Assembly (NCBI GenBank): GCA_009928665.1
Contig: SACF01000001.1
Coordinates: 62,001 to 126,000, forward strand
Direction: 5' to 3'
From: Alphaproteobacteria bacterium
GTDB taxonomy: Bacteria; Bacteroidota; Bacteroidia; Bacteroidales; FEN-979
DNA length: 64,000 nt
Shown: piece after piece, positions 1 through 9,151 of the stretch
How positions within the stretch are numbered: the stretch's first letter is position 1
Layout of the letters: each line of letters begins with the position of its first letter
Notes under the pieces: model-generated
What the model was told of the DNA's origin: nothing
Database searches by the model: none
The model's input: only the letters and a program-made list of their open reading frames with translations
Made by a program: the position numbers and the translations under genes

Positions 1-1
1 G

Positions 2-1408
2 CCCTATATCACGACCCCTGCCATATCACCCCAACCCAAAATCAATTATCCCACTATTACGGCTGCAAGACCGGGTAAGCCATTCCTGTTCACCATCCCG
101 GCAAGCGGCAACCGGCCTATGACCTTCGAAGCCCTCAACCTGCCTCCCGGTTTGTCGCTCGATCCGAAAACCGGGATCATCACCGGGAAAGTCGATCAGC
201 CGGGCAAATACATTGTTACCTTAAAGGCAAAAAACAACAAGGGTCAGGCTTCCACTGACCTGACCATCTCGATTGGCGATCGCATATGTTTGACACCTCC
301 GATGGGCTGGAACAGTTGGAATTGCTGGGGACTGACCGTTGATGAGCAAAAAGTGCTGGGAAGTGCCCGTACTTATCGCGACAAGGGACTCATCAACCAT
401 GGGTGGACTTACGTTAATATTGATGACGGTTGGGAGATCCCGAAAGACCGGGAGCCCAAGCGCGATCCATCCGGAAACATCCTTACCAACGAGAAATTTC
501 CCGACATGAAACGGTTGGGCGATAGCGTTCACGCACTGGGTTTGAAATACGGCATCTATAGTTCACCTGGCCCGCTGACCTGTGGCGGATATACAGCGAG
601 TTACCAGCATGAAATTCAGGATGCGCGTTCTTTCGCTTTATGGGGCATCGATTACCTGAAATACGACTGGTGCAGTTATGATGGAATTGCCAAAGATACC
701 TCCCTGGCCGAACGTAAGAAACCTTATTTCGTGATGCGGGATGCATTGGCTTCTGTCGACCGGGATATTGTTTACAGCCTGTGTCAGTATGGTATGAGCA
801 AAGTCTGGGAATGGGGTGATGAGGTGGGAGGTAATCTCTGGCGGACTACCGAAGATATCACCGACACATGGGAAAGTCTTAAAGAAATCGGGTTCAGTCA
901 GGTTGAGAATGCGAAATATGGCAAACCCGGCAACTGGAACGATCCCGACATGCTGATCGTCGGCTGGGTCGGTTGGGGTCCCAACCTGCACCCAACCCGG
1001 CTTACCCCCGATGAACAATACACCCATATCTCTTTATGGTGCCTCCTTTCGGCACCGTTACTGATCGGTTGCGATCTGGAGCGGCTCGATGAATTCACCC
1101 TGAACCTGCTGACAAACGACGAAGTGATCGCAATCAACCAGGATCCGCTAGGCAAACAGGCTACGCCTGTTATTAAAGTGGGTGATATCCAGGTATGGAT
1201 CAAAGAATTGTCGGATGGCAGTAAAGCGGTCGGCATCTTCAACCTGGGGGCTAACACAGTATCCCATTCCCTGATTATGGAAAAAGCAGGACTGAAAACA
1301 GGCTTACCCGTTCGTGATCTTTGGCGCCAGAAATCACTGGGTAAATCCGGAAATATGATGGATTTCAAGATTCCTTCACACGGTGTACTTTTGCTAAAGA
1401 TCGGGTAA
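2..1408 (+). CDS. Alpha-galactosidase, glycoside hydrolase family 27 (5' end outside window)
   Basis: The frame is open to the left edge, so the N-terminus (presumably a signal peptide and upstream domains) is missing. The first ~95 visible residues form a putative Ig-like domain (PGKPFLFTIPASG, then LPPGLSLDPKTGIITG). The GH27 barrel follows, opening with LTPPMGWNSWNCWG. The likely nucleophile is the Asp of LKYDWCSYD (codon 665-667) and the acid/base lies in WRTTEDITDTW; both motifs are typical of GH27. A short beta domain closes the protein. Expected role: release of terminal alpha-linked galactose (or related sugars) from plant or host glycans outside the cytoplasm. Family assignment is firm; exact substrate is not. 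Confidence 0.93.
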   Translation, partial: PYITTPAISPQPKINYPTITAARPGKPFLFTIPASGNRPMTFEALNLPPGLSLDPKTGIITGKVDQPGKYIVTLKAKNNKGQASTDLTISIGDRICLTPPMGWNSWNCWGLTVDEQKVLGSARTYRDKGLINHGWTYVNIDDGWEIPKDREPKRDPSGNILTNEKFPDMKRLGDSVHALGLKYGIYSSPGPLTCGGYTASYQHEIQDARSFALWGIDYLKYDWCSYDGIAKDTSLAERKKPYFVMRDALASVDRDIVYSLCQYGMSKVWEWGDEVGGNLWRTTEDITDTWESLKEIGFSQVENAKYGKPGNWNDPDMLIVGWVGWGPNLHPTRLTPDEQYTHISLWCLLSAPLLIGCDLERLDEFTLNLLTNDEVIAINQDPLGKQATPVIKVGDIQVWIKELSDGSKAVGIFNLGANTVSHSLIMEKAGLKTGLPVRDLWRQKSLGKSGNMMDFKIPSHGVLLLKIG

Positions 1409-1546
1409 TTTCAATACGTTCCCGATACCTGATTTTGGATTAAACGGGTTGGAAGGTTAACAAAATAAAGCATGTTCATGCTTTGTCCAAGTGACCGGAT
1501 TTTAATTTTGCATTTTGGTTTTTGCCTTTTTCATGGTATTTCTTTC

Positions 1547-1554
1547 TACTTTTG
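1547..1554 (+). promoter_or_regulatory. Promoter -7 element TACTTTTG
   Basis: Matches the Bacteroidota -7 consensus TAnnTTTG. It lies 23 nt before the ATG at 1578, which argues against the longer TTG-initiated frame that begins at 1515 and would start upstream of this element. A TTTG at 1521-1524 is a possible but loosely spaced -33 box. Confidence 0.55.
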
Positions 1555-1577
1555 CACGAAATTTTAACAGTAATTGG

Positions 1578-2528
1578 ATGGACAAAATATTGGTAATCGG
1601 ATGTTCCGGGCAGATCGGCTCGGAACTTACACTCGAACTGCGAAAGATCTATGGAGATTCAAAAGTAATTGCAACAGATATCCGTCCGGCTCCTCCCGAC
1701 GTTGCTGGTTCGGGCCCGTTTGAAATCCTTGATGTTCTGGATGCTTCAAAACTCCAGCTTATTCTTGAACACGAAAAGGTTACTCAGATATACCATCTTG
1801 CAGCAATCCTTTCCGGAAACGCCGAAAAGAGGCCCCTCCCCTCCTGGGATATCAACATGCGAAGCCTGATGAACGTGTTGGAGCTGGCCCGTGAACTGAA
1901 GATTCGTAAAATTTTCTGGCCCTCTTCCATCGCGGTATTTGGTCCGACCACACCCCGTTTTGATACGCCGCAATTTACGATAATGGAGCCCAACACGGTT
2001 TATGGGATCAGCAAACTGGCCGGTGAACGCTGGATTGAGTACTATTTCAATAAATACGGTGTCGATACCCGCAGCCTGCGTTACCCCGGTCTGATCAGTT
2101 ACAAGACCGAAGCAGGCGGTGGAACCACTGACTATGCCGTTGAAATTTTTTATGAGGCCATCCAGCATAAAAAATATGATTGTTTCCTGGGTCCCGAATC
2201 AGCACTTCCCATGATGTTTATGCCCGATGCCATCAAGGCCACCATTGACGTAATGGAAGCCGATTCAGCAAAACTGTCGCTGCGATCGAGCTACAATGTG
2301 GCCGGTATCAGCTTTACTCCTGCCGTTTTAGCCAGTGAGATCAAAAAACACATCCCTGAATTTGAGATTACCTATACCCCCGATTTCCGTCAGGCTATCG
2401 CCAATTCCTGGCCTGCGCGGATCGACGACTCCGTAGCAAAAAAAGATTGGGGCCTGAACTATCAGTATGACCTGTCAAAAATGACGACTGTTATGCTGAA
2501 CGAAATATCCAATAAACTGAGAAGCTGA
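1578..2528 (+). CDS. NAD-dependent epimerase/dehydratase family protein, probable L-threonine 3-dehydrogenase
   Basis: An extended short-chain dehydrogenase of 316 residues. The Rossmann motif GCSGQIGSEL is at the extreme N-terminus, a Ser sits in WPSSIAVFGP, and the catalytic Tyr/Lys pair is in VYGISKLAGE. The size, the early Rossmann motif and the FTPDFRQAIANSWPARIDDSVAKKDWG tail region recall the epimerase-like threonine 3-dehydrogenases of Bacteroidota, which oxidise L-threonine to 2-amino-3-ketobutyrate. A genuine Kbl, the next enzyme of that route, lies at 19497-20693. The start at 1578 is preferred because MDKILVIG is the natural SDR N-terminus and the promoter element lies inside the longer frame. 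A UDP-sugar epimerase is the alternative. Confidence 0.8.
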   Translation: MDKILVIGCSGQIGSELTLELRKIYGDSKVIATDIRPAPPDVAGSGPFEILDVLDASKLQLILEHEKVTQIYHLAAILSGNAEKRPLPSWDINMRSLMNVLELARELKIRKIFWPSSIAVFGPTTPRFDTPQFTIMEPNTVYGISKLAGERWIEYYFNKYGVDTRSLRYPGLISYKTEAGGGTTDYAVEIFYEAIQHKKYDCFLGPESALPMMFMPDAIKATIDVMEADSAKLSLRSSYNVAGISFTPAVLASEIKKHIPEFEITYTPDFRQAIANSWPARIDDSVAKKDWGLNYQYDLSKMTTVMLNEISNKLRS

Positions 2529-2536
2529 TAACAGAA

Positions 2537-3298
2537 TCAGTTTATGGTTACTCCCTGACGGGTATAAGCCGATTCGATTATAAAGTAATATTTCCTGTCG
2601 GAGTAATCTTCTGTCTTATAATTCCAGGGTACTACCTGGATCATTCCCTGGCCAGCCGAAAGAGCAGATAAATCAGACCCTGAAAAGACGCATTGACTGG
2701 CATTCCCTCCCACTCTCCTTAAAACTGTTTTACCATTGTAATCGGTCACCAGGACATAAACAGAGTCAGCATTGGTAATCGTGCTTCCCAGTACAATCGA
2801 CAATCCGGCATTTCGTGTCAGCGTCGAAGGAAGTGCGGAAAAATCAGTGTATTGGGGAATTGGTCTGTCATCTGTATAAGATATTTCCGGTACCGATCCG
2901 GCTCCTGATACATTCCATGTTATAGAGCTGAAATTCAATGGATCCATCAGATTTTGATAATAATAGCTATTATTGGTCGCCTTTATAAGGGATTTTGAGT
3001 TCAGAGTCACCGTCCCCGCATCGATAAATGTACCTGACCCGGAAGAGGAAGTGAATGCGGCTACTGCCGTATTTACCTCAACCGGCACCGTGTATCCTCC
3101 CACTGTAGTCAGGGAAACCGATCTGACTGCTGCCAATACTCCATAACCGTCGGAGATTGTGATCGTATATCCGTTGTTGCTGTTGGTCTGTGGTTGTTCG
3201 GGAATGTCATCTTCCACCTTTGAGCATCCGGATAAAATGATAGCCATAAAAAGGATCAGGGTCATGCCTGATTTCAGAAAATAAGTCTTTGTATTCAT
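2537..3298 (-). CDS. Exported lipoprotein of unknown function
   Basis: About 253 residues. MNTKTYFLKSG and a hydrophobic stretch are followed by the lipobox ILSGCSK, so it is predicted to be lipidated. The mature part is Ser/Thr/Asn-rich and beta-like, with a repeated pattern of short strands (GYTVPVEVNTAVAAF, NADSVYVLVTDYNGKTVLRRVGG). I recognise no catalytic motif. The ATG at 3298 is preferred over the one at 3322 because the promoter at 3331-3361 would place transcription initiation almost on the upstream ATG. It ends 8 nt from the convergent dehydrogenase gene. Confidence 0.75.
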   Translation of the reverse strand: MNTKTYFLKSGMTLILFMAIILSGCSKVEDDIPEQPQTNSNNGYTITISDGYGVLAAVRSVSLTTVGGYTVPVEVNTAVAAFTSSSGSGTFIDAGTVTLNSKSLIKATNNSYYYQNLMDPLNFSSITWNVSGAGSVPEISYTDDRPIPQYTDFSALPSTLTRNAGLSIVLGSTITNADSVYVLVTDYNGKTVLRRVGGNASQCVFSGSDLSALSAGQGMIQVVPWNYKTEDYSDRKYYFIIESAYTRQGVTIN

Positions 3299-3330
3299 CG
3301 CTTTTGATTTTAAATCGTTCATAAAAAATG

Positions 3331-3361
3331 CAAATTTATATTAAATTAGATTATTTCCAAA
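3331..3361 (-). promoter_or_regulatory. Bacteroidota sigma-A type promoter (TTTG-N19-TAAATTTG)
   Basis: On the minus strand, TTTG (3361-3358) and TAAATTTG (3338-3331) are separated by 19 nt, a close match to the TTTG / TAnnTTTG consensus. It would drive the lipoprotein gene starting at 3298. The rest of the 3299-3586 gap shows only a short open frame without gene-like features. Confidence 0.7.
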
Positions 3362-3586
3362 TTAAATTTATAATGAATCTAAGCAACGATATGAAAAAAG
3401 CTGTTTCGATTCAGTTGCAGGAATATTTGAGTTTGCAAGCATTAACAAACTCAAACAGCCCAAGGATAATAAAAACGAATTGACTGATAGAACCAGGATA
3501 CATCTCTGGCCTAATGGGGATAATCGAGAGAACAAACCCGGATTTGCCTGAAATAGCGGGAAATTCTCCCGGAGGGACAAAAGGGA

Positions 3587-4111
3587 TTACTGGGGCGAAG
3601 GGGTATAGTCCAATCTCACGTAGGTAATTTTGGCATCGCCGATGGGAAGGTGTTCAAGTAAAACAACCTGTTCTTTGGAGACTTCCAGTAGTTCGATGGT
3701 ATATTTCCTCTTATTATCAATATTTTTTACATTCATTCGGGTACCATTGCCTTTCATTTTCCAGGTAGCCTTAACTTCTTTTTGGGGATATTTTTTTATG
3801 ACCGTTTTATCGGCAAAAACTTCCATTTCGGCTCTGGATTCGGCCTGTATGAGTCGGTCTAAAGCTGCATCAAGTCTGTCAGGGGAGGTGCCCCTTACCA
3901 TTTGACTGCCTTTTTCGGTCTTCTCGCCAGTAGCTGCCTGGGATGCCATGACGGCTTTATAAGCGGCTGAGTCTATGAATTTTTCGACTTTGAGTGGTTT
4001 CCATTTCCCCAGGATCATGGTTTCATAGGGGTGAGAAGTAACGGAACAGGAGGTGATAAAGAATAATAATCCTGTAAAAAGAAGGAGGCTTGTAATTGAA
4101 GGTTTATTCAT
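3587..4111 (-). CDS. Small lipoprotein, unknown function
   Basis: 174 residues. A hydrophobic N-terminus ends in the lipobox FFITSCSVTS. The following MILGKWKPLKVEKF resembles the opening strand of lipocalin-like Bacteroidota lipoproteins (a GKW motif followed by a beta barrel). The centre is charged and probably helical (RLDAALDRLIQAESRAEMEVF), followed by ATWKMKGNGTRMNVKN and a C-terminal ELLEVSKEQVVLLEHL. No function can be assigned. It lies 37 nt downstream of the acyl-CoA synthetase stop on the same strand and could be co-transcribed with it. Confidence 0.75.
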   Translation of the reverse strand: MNKPSITSLLLFTGLLFFITSCSVTSHPYETMILGKWKPLKVEKFIDSAAYKAVMASQAATGEKTEKGSQMVRGTSPDRLDAALDRLIQAESRAEMEVFADKTVIKKYPQKEVKATWKMKGNGTRMNVKNIDNKRKYTIELLEVSKEQVVLLEHLPIGDAKITYVRLDYTPSPQ

Positions 4112-4148
4112 GGTTAACAGTTTAAAACTTAACGGTCAGAGATACTAT

Positions 4149-6839
4149 TTATTTTAAATTTTTAGTGACATCCACGGTTGAATCAACATTATTGATACTG
4201 ATTTCAAATCCTCTTTTCTGGAAGACTGAAATCATCCTTTTGTTGTCCGTAGTAGTTTGAGCCACAATCTTTTTGAATGGCCCTGCACCAGCGACTTCCA
4301 TACAGAAATCGGTTAGTATATTTCCCAGGTCTTTTTGTTGCCATGCATCGGGTATTAAAATAGCATACTCGACCGATTCATGATCGGGATCGGCGATCAG
4401 GCGTCCGATTCCAACCAGTTTTTTCTGCCCCTCTTCGACGATTTCAGCCACAATGGCTATTTCACGGTCATAATCAATATAACAGTAACGGGTAGCAACC
4501 TCATGTGATTGCCAATGAAAGAAGTACCGGAATCGGGAATAGAGGGATTCTTTGGAGCAACTGCCCAGCATTTCGAGCCAGAGTGGTTCATCTTCGGGTT
4601 TTATCGGACGGAGTGCTATTGCGGTTCCATCCTGCAGGGTTGTGTTTTTTACATATTTCTCAGGATATGGATGAAGTGCAAGATGGAAATAGGGATCGTT
4701 ACCGGGAGAAATGGTCAAGGAAGAATCATATACAACCCTGGCGTCGAGCGCGATGACATCATCGGGAGTGACCAACAGTGGATTGATGTCAAGTTCTGTG
4801 ATTTCAGGATAATCAGCAGCCAGATAGGAGAGTCTGATGAGAACCTGGATGAGTTTTTCGGTGTTTTTTGGTTGGCTTCCCCGGTAGCCCTTCAATAACG
4901 GATAGATCCTGAGTGACTCGATCATCCGGCGGGCCAGGCGTTCATTCAGCGGTGGAAATCCCAAGGCCTTGTCGCTGAACAACTCCGCCGTGATACCACC
5001 CATGCCGATCATCAGAACGGTTCCAAAAACTTTATCTTTTTTAATGCCCAGAATCAATTCGACAGCATCTTTATGAGATACCATTTTCTGGACGGTGACT
5101 CCTTCCACTTGAGCATCGGGGCGCCGGATACCGGCTGTCTCAATAATCCTCTCGTAAGCGGCCCGAACCTGTTTTTCGGTTCCAAGATTTAACTGTACGC
5201 CGCCCACATCTGATTTATGGGTGATGTCGGGTGAATGTATTTTAAGAACTACCGGGAATCCTATCCTGCATGCAATCTCAACAGCTGTATCGGCAGTGGC
5301 AGCAAAAAGCGGGATGGTAGTTGAAATTCCGTATTTCTCCAGGATTAATTTTGAAATATTCTCCGGCAAAACCGGTTCATGTCCAGTTATCAGTTGTTTA
5401 AATTCAATCCTGGTTTGTTTTCGGTCGATGCTGAATTCAACCGGAATGTCCTTTGGAGTCTCGTAAAGTGTCGCGAGGTTCCTGGTGTAAGCAACCATGG
5501 TCATAAAAGCACGGATTGCCTGTTCAGGAGTCTTATAGGAAGGAATCCCGTTTTCGACTAGGATATCATCGGCCTCGTGCATGCTCTGACCGCCCAACCA
5601 GGCGGCAAGTATGGGTTTCCGGGTTGTACCAGCCAGCAAACTGATCTCTTTGGCCGTTGCATTCGGGCTGGTCATCGCCTGGGGTGTCAAAATCACCAGT
5701 ACCGCATCAACATTGCTGTCCTCCAGAACAATCTGTGTGGCTTTTGCAATTCTTTTTGCCCGTGCATCTCCGAGTACATCTACAGGATTTCCATGCGACC
5801 AGAATTCAGGCAGGTTTTCATTCAACCGTGCCATCGTTTCTTCCGATAGTTCTGCAAGTACACCATTGGAGGCAATAAGGGCATCGGTAGCCATAACCCC
5901 GGGACCACCGGCATTGGTGATGATCCCCAGTCTGGGTCCCTGCGGAAAGCGGTTGCGCCCGATCAGTTCAGCCACACTAAAAATATCGCCGATTTCATAG
6001 ACCCTTGCCAATCCGGCTCTTTGAAATGCTGCATCGTAAACAGCGTCCTCGGAGGCCATGGCGCCGGTATGGGATGCGGCAACCTGCGCCGACTCGGGGA
6101 AACGTCCTGCCTTATAAACAATGATCGGCTTTTTACGTGCAAAAGCCCGGGCAGCCGTCATGAATTTTCGGGGATTTTGGATTGATTCAATGTAAAGAAT
6201 GATACATTTTGTGTTCTCATCCTCACCGAAATAATCGATCAGATCACCGAATTCAACGTCAATGCTGTTTCCGATCGATACAAACTGAGAAAATCCGATC
6301 TTACCTTCGATGGCCCAGTCGAGAACAGAGGTACACAGTGCGCCTGACTGAGAGATGAAGGCGATATTTCCGGATTTGGGCATATCGGCAGCAAAAGAGG
6401 CATTCAATTTCAACCCCGGGACAATTATTCCCAGGCAATTCGGTCCGATAATCCGCATTTCAGGAATTTCCCGGAGCACGGCCCTGATTTCGTCTTCGAG
6501 TTTCTTTCCTTCTTCACCGATTTCCTTGAATCCGGCTGATATGATTATTATGCCCCGGATCCCAAACATTCCGCAAGCTCTCACGATTTCAGGAACCTTT
6601 ACAGCAGGTGTACAGATGATAGCAAGATCAGGAACCTTTGGCAGGACGCTGACGTCAGGATAACAGGGGATTCCCATGACAGCCTCGAGATCGGGATTGA
6701 CAGGGTAAACCACTCCGCGGAAACCTCCGCTGACCAGATTGATCAAAACTTTCCCGCTAACACTGTTAGGGTTGGTAGTGACCCCAATCAGTGCAATACG
6801 CTGCGGGTTAAAAATGTTGTTGAGTTTATGAATATTCAT
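4149..6839 (-). CDS. ADP-forming acetate/acyl-CoA ligase fused to a GNAT acetyltransferase
   Basis: 896 residues from MNIHKLNNIF. Order: CoA-binding Rossmann domain (about 1-130, FNPQRIALIGV), succinyl-CoA-synthetase-like flavodoxin domains (about 140-440), an ATP-grasp domain (about 480-700, FPVVLKIHSPDITHKSDVGGV), and a C-terminal GNAT domain (about 720-896). The motif ASHTGAMAS carries His257 (codon 6071-6069), the residue phosphorylated in ADP-forming acetyl-CoA synthetases. In the protein acetyltransferase Pat of Salmonella, which shares this layout, that His is Asn. The enzyme is therefore predicted to make acetyl- or acyl-CoA with ADP release and may also acetylate proteins. The 14 extra residues of the longer frame have no family counterpart. 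Confidence 0.9.
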   Translation of the reverse strand: MNIHKLNNIFNPQRIALIGVTTNPNSVSGKVLINLVSGGFRGVVYPVNPDLEAVMGIPCYPDVSVLPKVPDLAIICTPAVKVPEIVRACGMFGIRGIIIISAGFKEIGEEGKKLEDEIRAVLREIPEMRIIGPNCLGIIVPGLKLNASFAADMPKSGNIAFISQSGALCTSVLDWAIEGKIGFSQFVSIGNSIDVEFGDLIDYFGEDENTKCIILYIESIQNPRKFMTAARAFARKKPIIVYKAGRFPESAQVAASHTGAMASEDAVYDAAFQRAGLARVYEIGDIFSVAELIGRNRFPQGPRLGIITNAGGPGVMATDALIASNGVLAELSEETMARLNENLPEFWSHGNPVDVLGDARAKRIAKATQIVLEDSNVDAVLVILTPQAMTSPNATAKEISLLAGTTRKPILAAWLGGQSMHEADDILVENGIPSYKTPEQAIRAFMTMVAYTRNLATLYETPKDIPVEFSIDRKQTRIEFKQLITGHEPVLPENISKLILEKYGISTTIPLFAATADTAVEIACRIGFPVVLKIHSPDITHKSDVGGVQLNLGTEKQVRAAYERIIETAGIRRPDAQVEGVTVQKMVSHKDAVELILGIKKDKVFGTVLMIGMGGITAELFSDKALGFPPLNERLARRMIESLRIYPLLKGYRGSQPKNTEKLIQVLIRLSYLAADYPEITELDINPLLVTPDDVIALDARVVYDSSLTISPGNDPYFHLALHPYPEKYVKNTTLQDGTAIALRPIKPEDEPLWLEMLGSCSKESLYSRFRYFFHWQSHEVATRYCYIDYDREIAIVAEIVEEGQKKLVGIGRLIADPDHESVEYAILIPDAWQQKDLGNILTDFCMEVAGAGPFKKIVAQTTTDNKRMISVFQKRGFEISINNVDSTVDVTKNLK

Positions 6840-7027
6840 ATGAATCAGGGCATGAATAGGTCGACAGCGGTTCAACTTCACGGACCGGGCTGCGAAGTTA
6901 AGGATTTTATACCGAATCAGTGTTGTTTTAGCCCCTTTTGAACCTTATACCCACCGCAATTTCAGGTATTCTTGTTTTCTTTGTACCAGTTTTATAAGGA
7001 ATCAAAATTCACAAAAACATTTCAACA

Positions 7028-8386
7028 ATGAAAAAAATGCATCCTGTACTCCTGGCACTGCTGATCTTCTCTGCGACTATGCAGGCACAGACGACTGATA
7101 CAATAACCGGCAAGACCGACGCAAAAGCAACGAAAGACAAGAAATCTCCCCTTTTTGGTATTGTGTTCTCGGGCTATGTCAAGACAGATTTTATTTTCGA
7201 TTCCAGGCAGACAGTCAATTCCCGTGAGGGCCATTTTCTGCTTTTTCCTGAAAATGAAAAACCCGATGAAGACGGTACTGACATCAATGCGAAAGCCAAT
7301 TTCAATATTCTCTCGATACAAACCCGGTTAGCCGGGAGCATCACCGGCCCGGATGCCTTGGGTGCAAAGACCTCCGCCTATTTTGAAGCCGAATTTTTCG
7401 GAAACATCAACCCAAATATCAATACCTTCAGGCTCCGTCATGCCTGGATCAAACTTAACTGGGCAAAAACGGAACTCATGATGGGTCAATCATGGCATCC
7501 GATGTTTGTACCGGAATGTTCGCCGGGTACGGTTTCATTCAACACGGGAGCGCCTTTCGTGGTTTTTTCACGCAATCCACAGCTCAGGATCACTCAAAAG
7601 TTCGGAAGGTTCAGTCTCCAGTTCTCGGCCCTGGAACAGATCGATTTTATGAGCACCGGCCCCGACGGGATCAGTTCCAAATATCTTCGAAATTCTGTAC
7701 TTCCCGAATTAAACCTGTTGTTGCAATATGGGTTTATTAATCCGGTGAGGAAAACCGAATTTCTGATAGGCGCCAGCGTAAATTATTTTATGCTCACCCC
7801 GCGGTTGCAAACCGAGGTCACCTTGTCGCCCGCTCGTGATACGGTCATTAACAACATCGTCTACCACACCGATGCCGAAACTTCAATCTACAAGACCTCC
7901 GAGAAGTCCCGGTCAATGGGAGGGAGCCTCTTCGTAAAAGTGCGGATTCCAAACTTCACTTTTAAAGCAGGAGCCGTGTACGGCGACGATAATTATGCGT
8001 ACACCATGCTGGGCGGTTACGCGGTTAAAAGCATTAAAGATGCTGCTAAAGGATTTGTCGATTACGCCAACGTACGGTCCTGGGCGGCATGGGGTGAAAT
8101 CCACACCAATGGTACCCGCTGGCAGCCGGGATTGTTTGGCGCCTTTGGCCAGAACCTCGGGGCAACGAGCGACATAACCGGCCCCTATTATGCCCGCGGG
8201 AATAATATTGCCTATGCCTTCCGGATTTCGCCCCGGTTGATTTTTAATGTTCAGAAACTTCGTTTTGCAGGTGAAATAGAATACACCGTGGCAGCCTATG
8301 GAACGGTCAATAAAAACGCGACCGTGTCGGATGCGAAAGAAATCGGTAACTTCAGAATTCTTTTCGGGGCCTATTATTTCTTCTGA
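7028..8386 (+). CDS. Outer-membrane beta-barrel (porin-like) protein
   Basis: 452 residues. The signal peptide is MKKMHPVLLALLIFSATMQAQ. After a Lys/Asp-rich linker comes FGIVFSGYVKTDFIFDSRQ, the usual first strand of large Bacteroidota porin-like barrels. Alternating hydrophobic strands continue to the end (FRLRHAWIKLNWAKTELMMGQSW is typical), and the chain closes with the aromatic C-terminus GAYYFF. Likely a diffusion channel for small molecules; substrate unknown. It lies 188 nt from the divergent ligase gene. I see no clear TAnnTTTG element in that gap. Confidence 0.85.
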   Translation: MKKMHPVLLALLIFSATMQAQTTDTITGKTDAKATKDKKSPLFGIVFSGYVKTDFIFDSRQTVNSREGHFLLFPENEKPDEDGTDINAKANFNILSIQTRLAGSITGPDALGAKTSAYFEAEFFGNINPNINTFRLRHAWIKLNWAKTELMMGQSWHPMFVPECSPGTVSFNTGAPFVVFSRNPQLRITQKFGRFSLQFSALEQIDFMSTGPDGISSKYLRNSVLPELNLLLQYGFINPVRKTEFLIGASVNYFMLTPRLQTEVTLSPARDTVINNIVYHTDAETSIYKTSEKSRSMGGSLFVKVRIPNFTFKAGAVYGDDNYAYTMLGGYAVKSIKDAAKGFVDYANVRSWAAWGEIHTNGTRWQPGLFGAFGQNLGATSDITGPYYARGNNIAYAFRISPRLIFNVQKLRFAGEIEYTVAAYGTVNKNATVSDAKEIGNFRILFGAYYFF

Positions 8387-8564
8387 ATCTCAGGGTTTTC
8401 CGAATCTATGTTTTCTACCTACTGCATGAGTACCCAAAAATATATCCCGTTAAATCATTGGCCAGAAAATGTTTGCTGGTATATCTTGCATAATTGATTG
8501 CCTAGTGCTGCGTTTTTAGATCGGATTACTTTGGGGAATTTCTCCGATTAACCATAAAAACCCT

Positions 8565-9089
8565 ATGGAAAGCAATGTTGTGATACATCCGGATGAAAGG
8601 GTGCATAAGATCTACTCTCTAAGGGGGAAAAAGGTTATGTTTGATTTTGATTTGGCTGACCTTTATGGACTGGAGACCAGGATTTTAAAACAGCAGGTTA
8701 AAAGAAATTTCGAAAGGTTCCCAGGTGACTTTATGTTTCAGTTAACTAAAAATGAGTGGAATGAACTTATCACAAATTGTGATAAGTTCCCCGCAAATCT
8801 CCGGCATTTTCCAGTCACCCCCCTGGCATTTACCGAACAAGGAGTCGCCATGTTATCAAGTGTCCTTCGTTCAAAACAAGCCATCATGGTTAACATTGCC
8901 ATCATGCGGGCCTTTGTCACTTTGCGCCAAATGATTGAATCAAATAAAGAACTTGTTCAAAGAATCGATGAACTGGAACGAAAATACGATTCACAGTTCC
9001 AGGTTGTGTTTGAAGCAATCCGGAAAATGATTACCCGAAAAAATGAACCAAGGGAACGAGTCGGTTATAAGATTTCAGGTTCAGAATAA
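8565..9089 (+). CDS. ORF6N domain protein
   Basis: 174 residues. The N-terminal ~115 residues match the ORF6N DNA-binding domain: RGKKVMFDFDLADLYGLETRILKQ, then NFERFPGDFMFQLT and the AFTEQGVAMLSSVLRS motif. The C-terminus is a charged helix (RIDELERKYDSQFQVVFEAIRKM), probably coiled-coil. ORF6N proteins occur in phages and as scattered single genes in Bacteroidota chromosomes; biological roles are mostly unknown. No phage or integrase gene flanks it. The 178-nt gap upstream (8387-8564) shows nothing recognisable. Confidence 0.88.
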   Translation: MESNVVIHPDERVHKIYSLRGKKVMFDFDLADLYGLETRILKQQVKRNFERFPGDFMFQLTKNEWNELITNCDKFPANLRHFPVTPLAFTEQGVAMLSSVLRSKQAIMVNIAIMRAFVTLRQMIESNKELVQRIDELERKYDSQFQVVFEAIRKMITRKNEPRERVGYKISGSE

Positions 9090-9109
9090 GTTCATATGGG
9101 AATTTATAT

Positions 9110-9117
9110 TATATTTG
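9110..9117 (+). promoter_or_regulatory. Promoter -7 element TATATTTG
   Basis: Exact TAnnTTTG match, 34 nt before the ATG at 9152. No good -33 box is visible. It supports the start at 9152 over the TTG-type start at 9119. Confidence 0.45.
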
Positions 9118-9151
9118 ATTGTCTATCTTAACTGACTTTCATTTAATCTTT

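Noticed and set aside
3368-3580. Minus-strand 70-codon frame upstream of the lipoprotein gene
   Set aside because: No signal peptide or domain, and the region holds the lipoprotein gene promoter; more likely non-coding.
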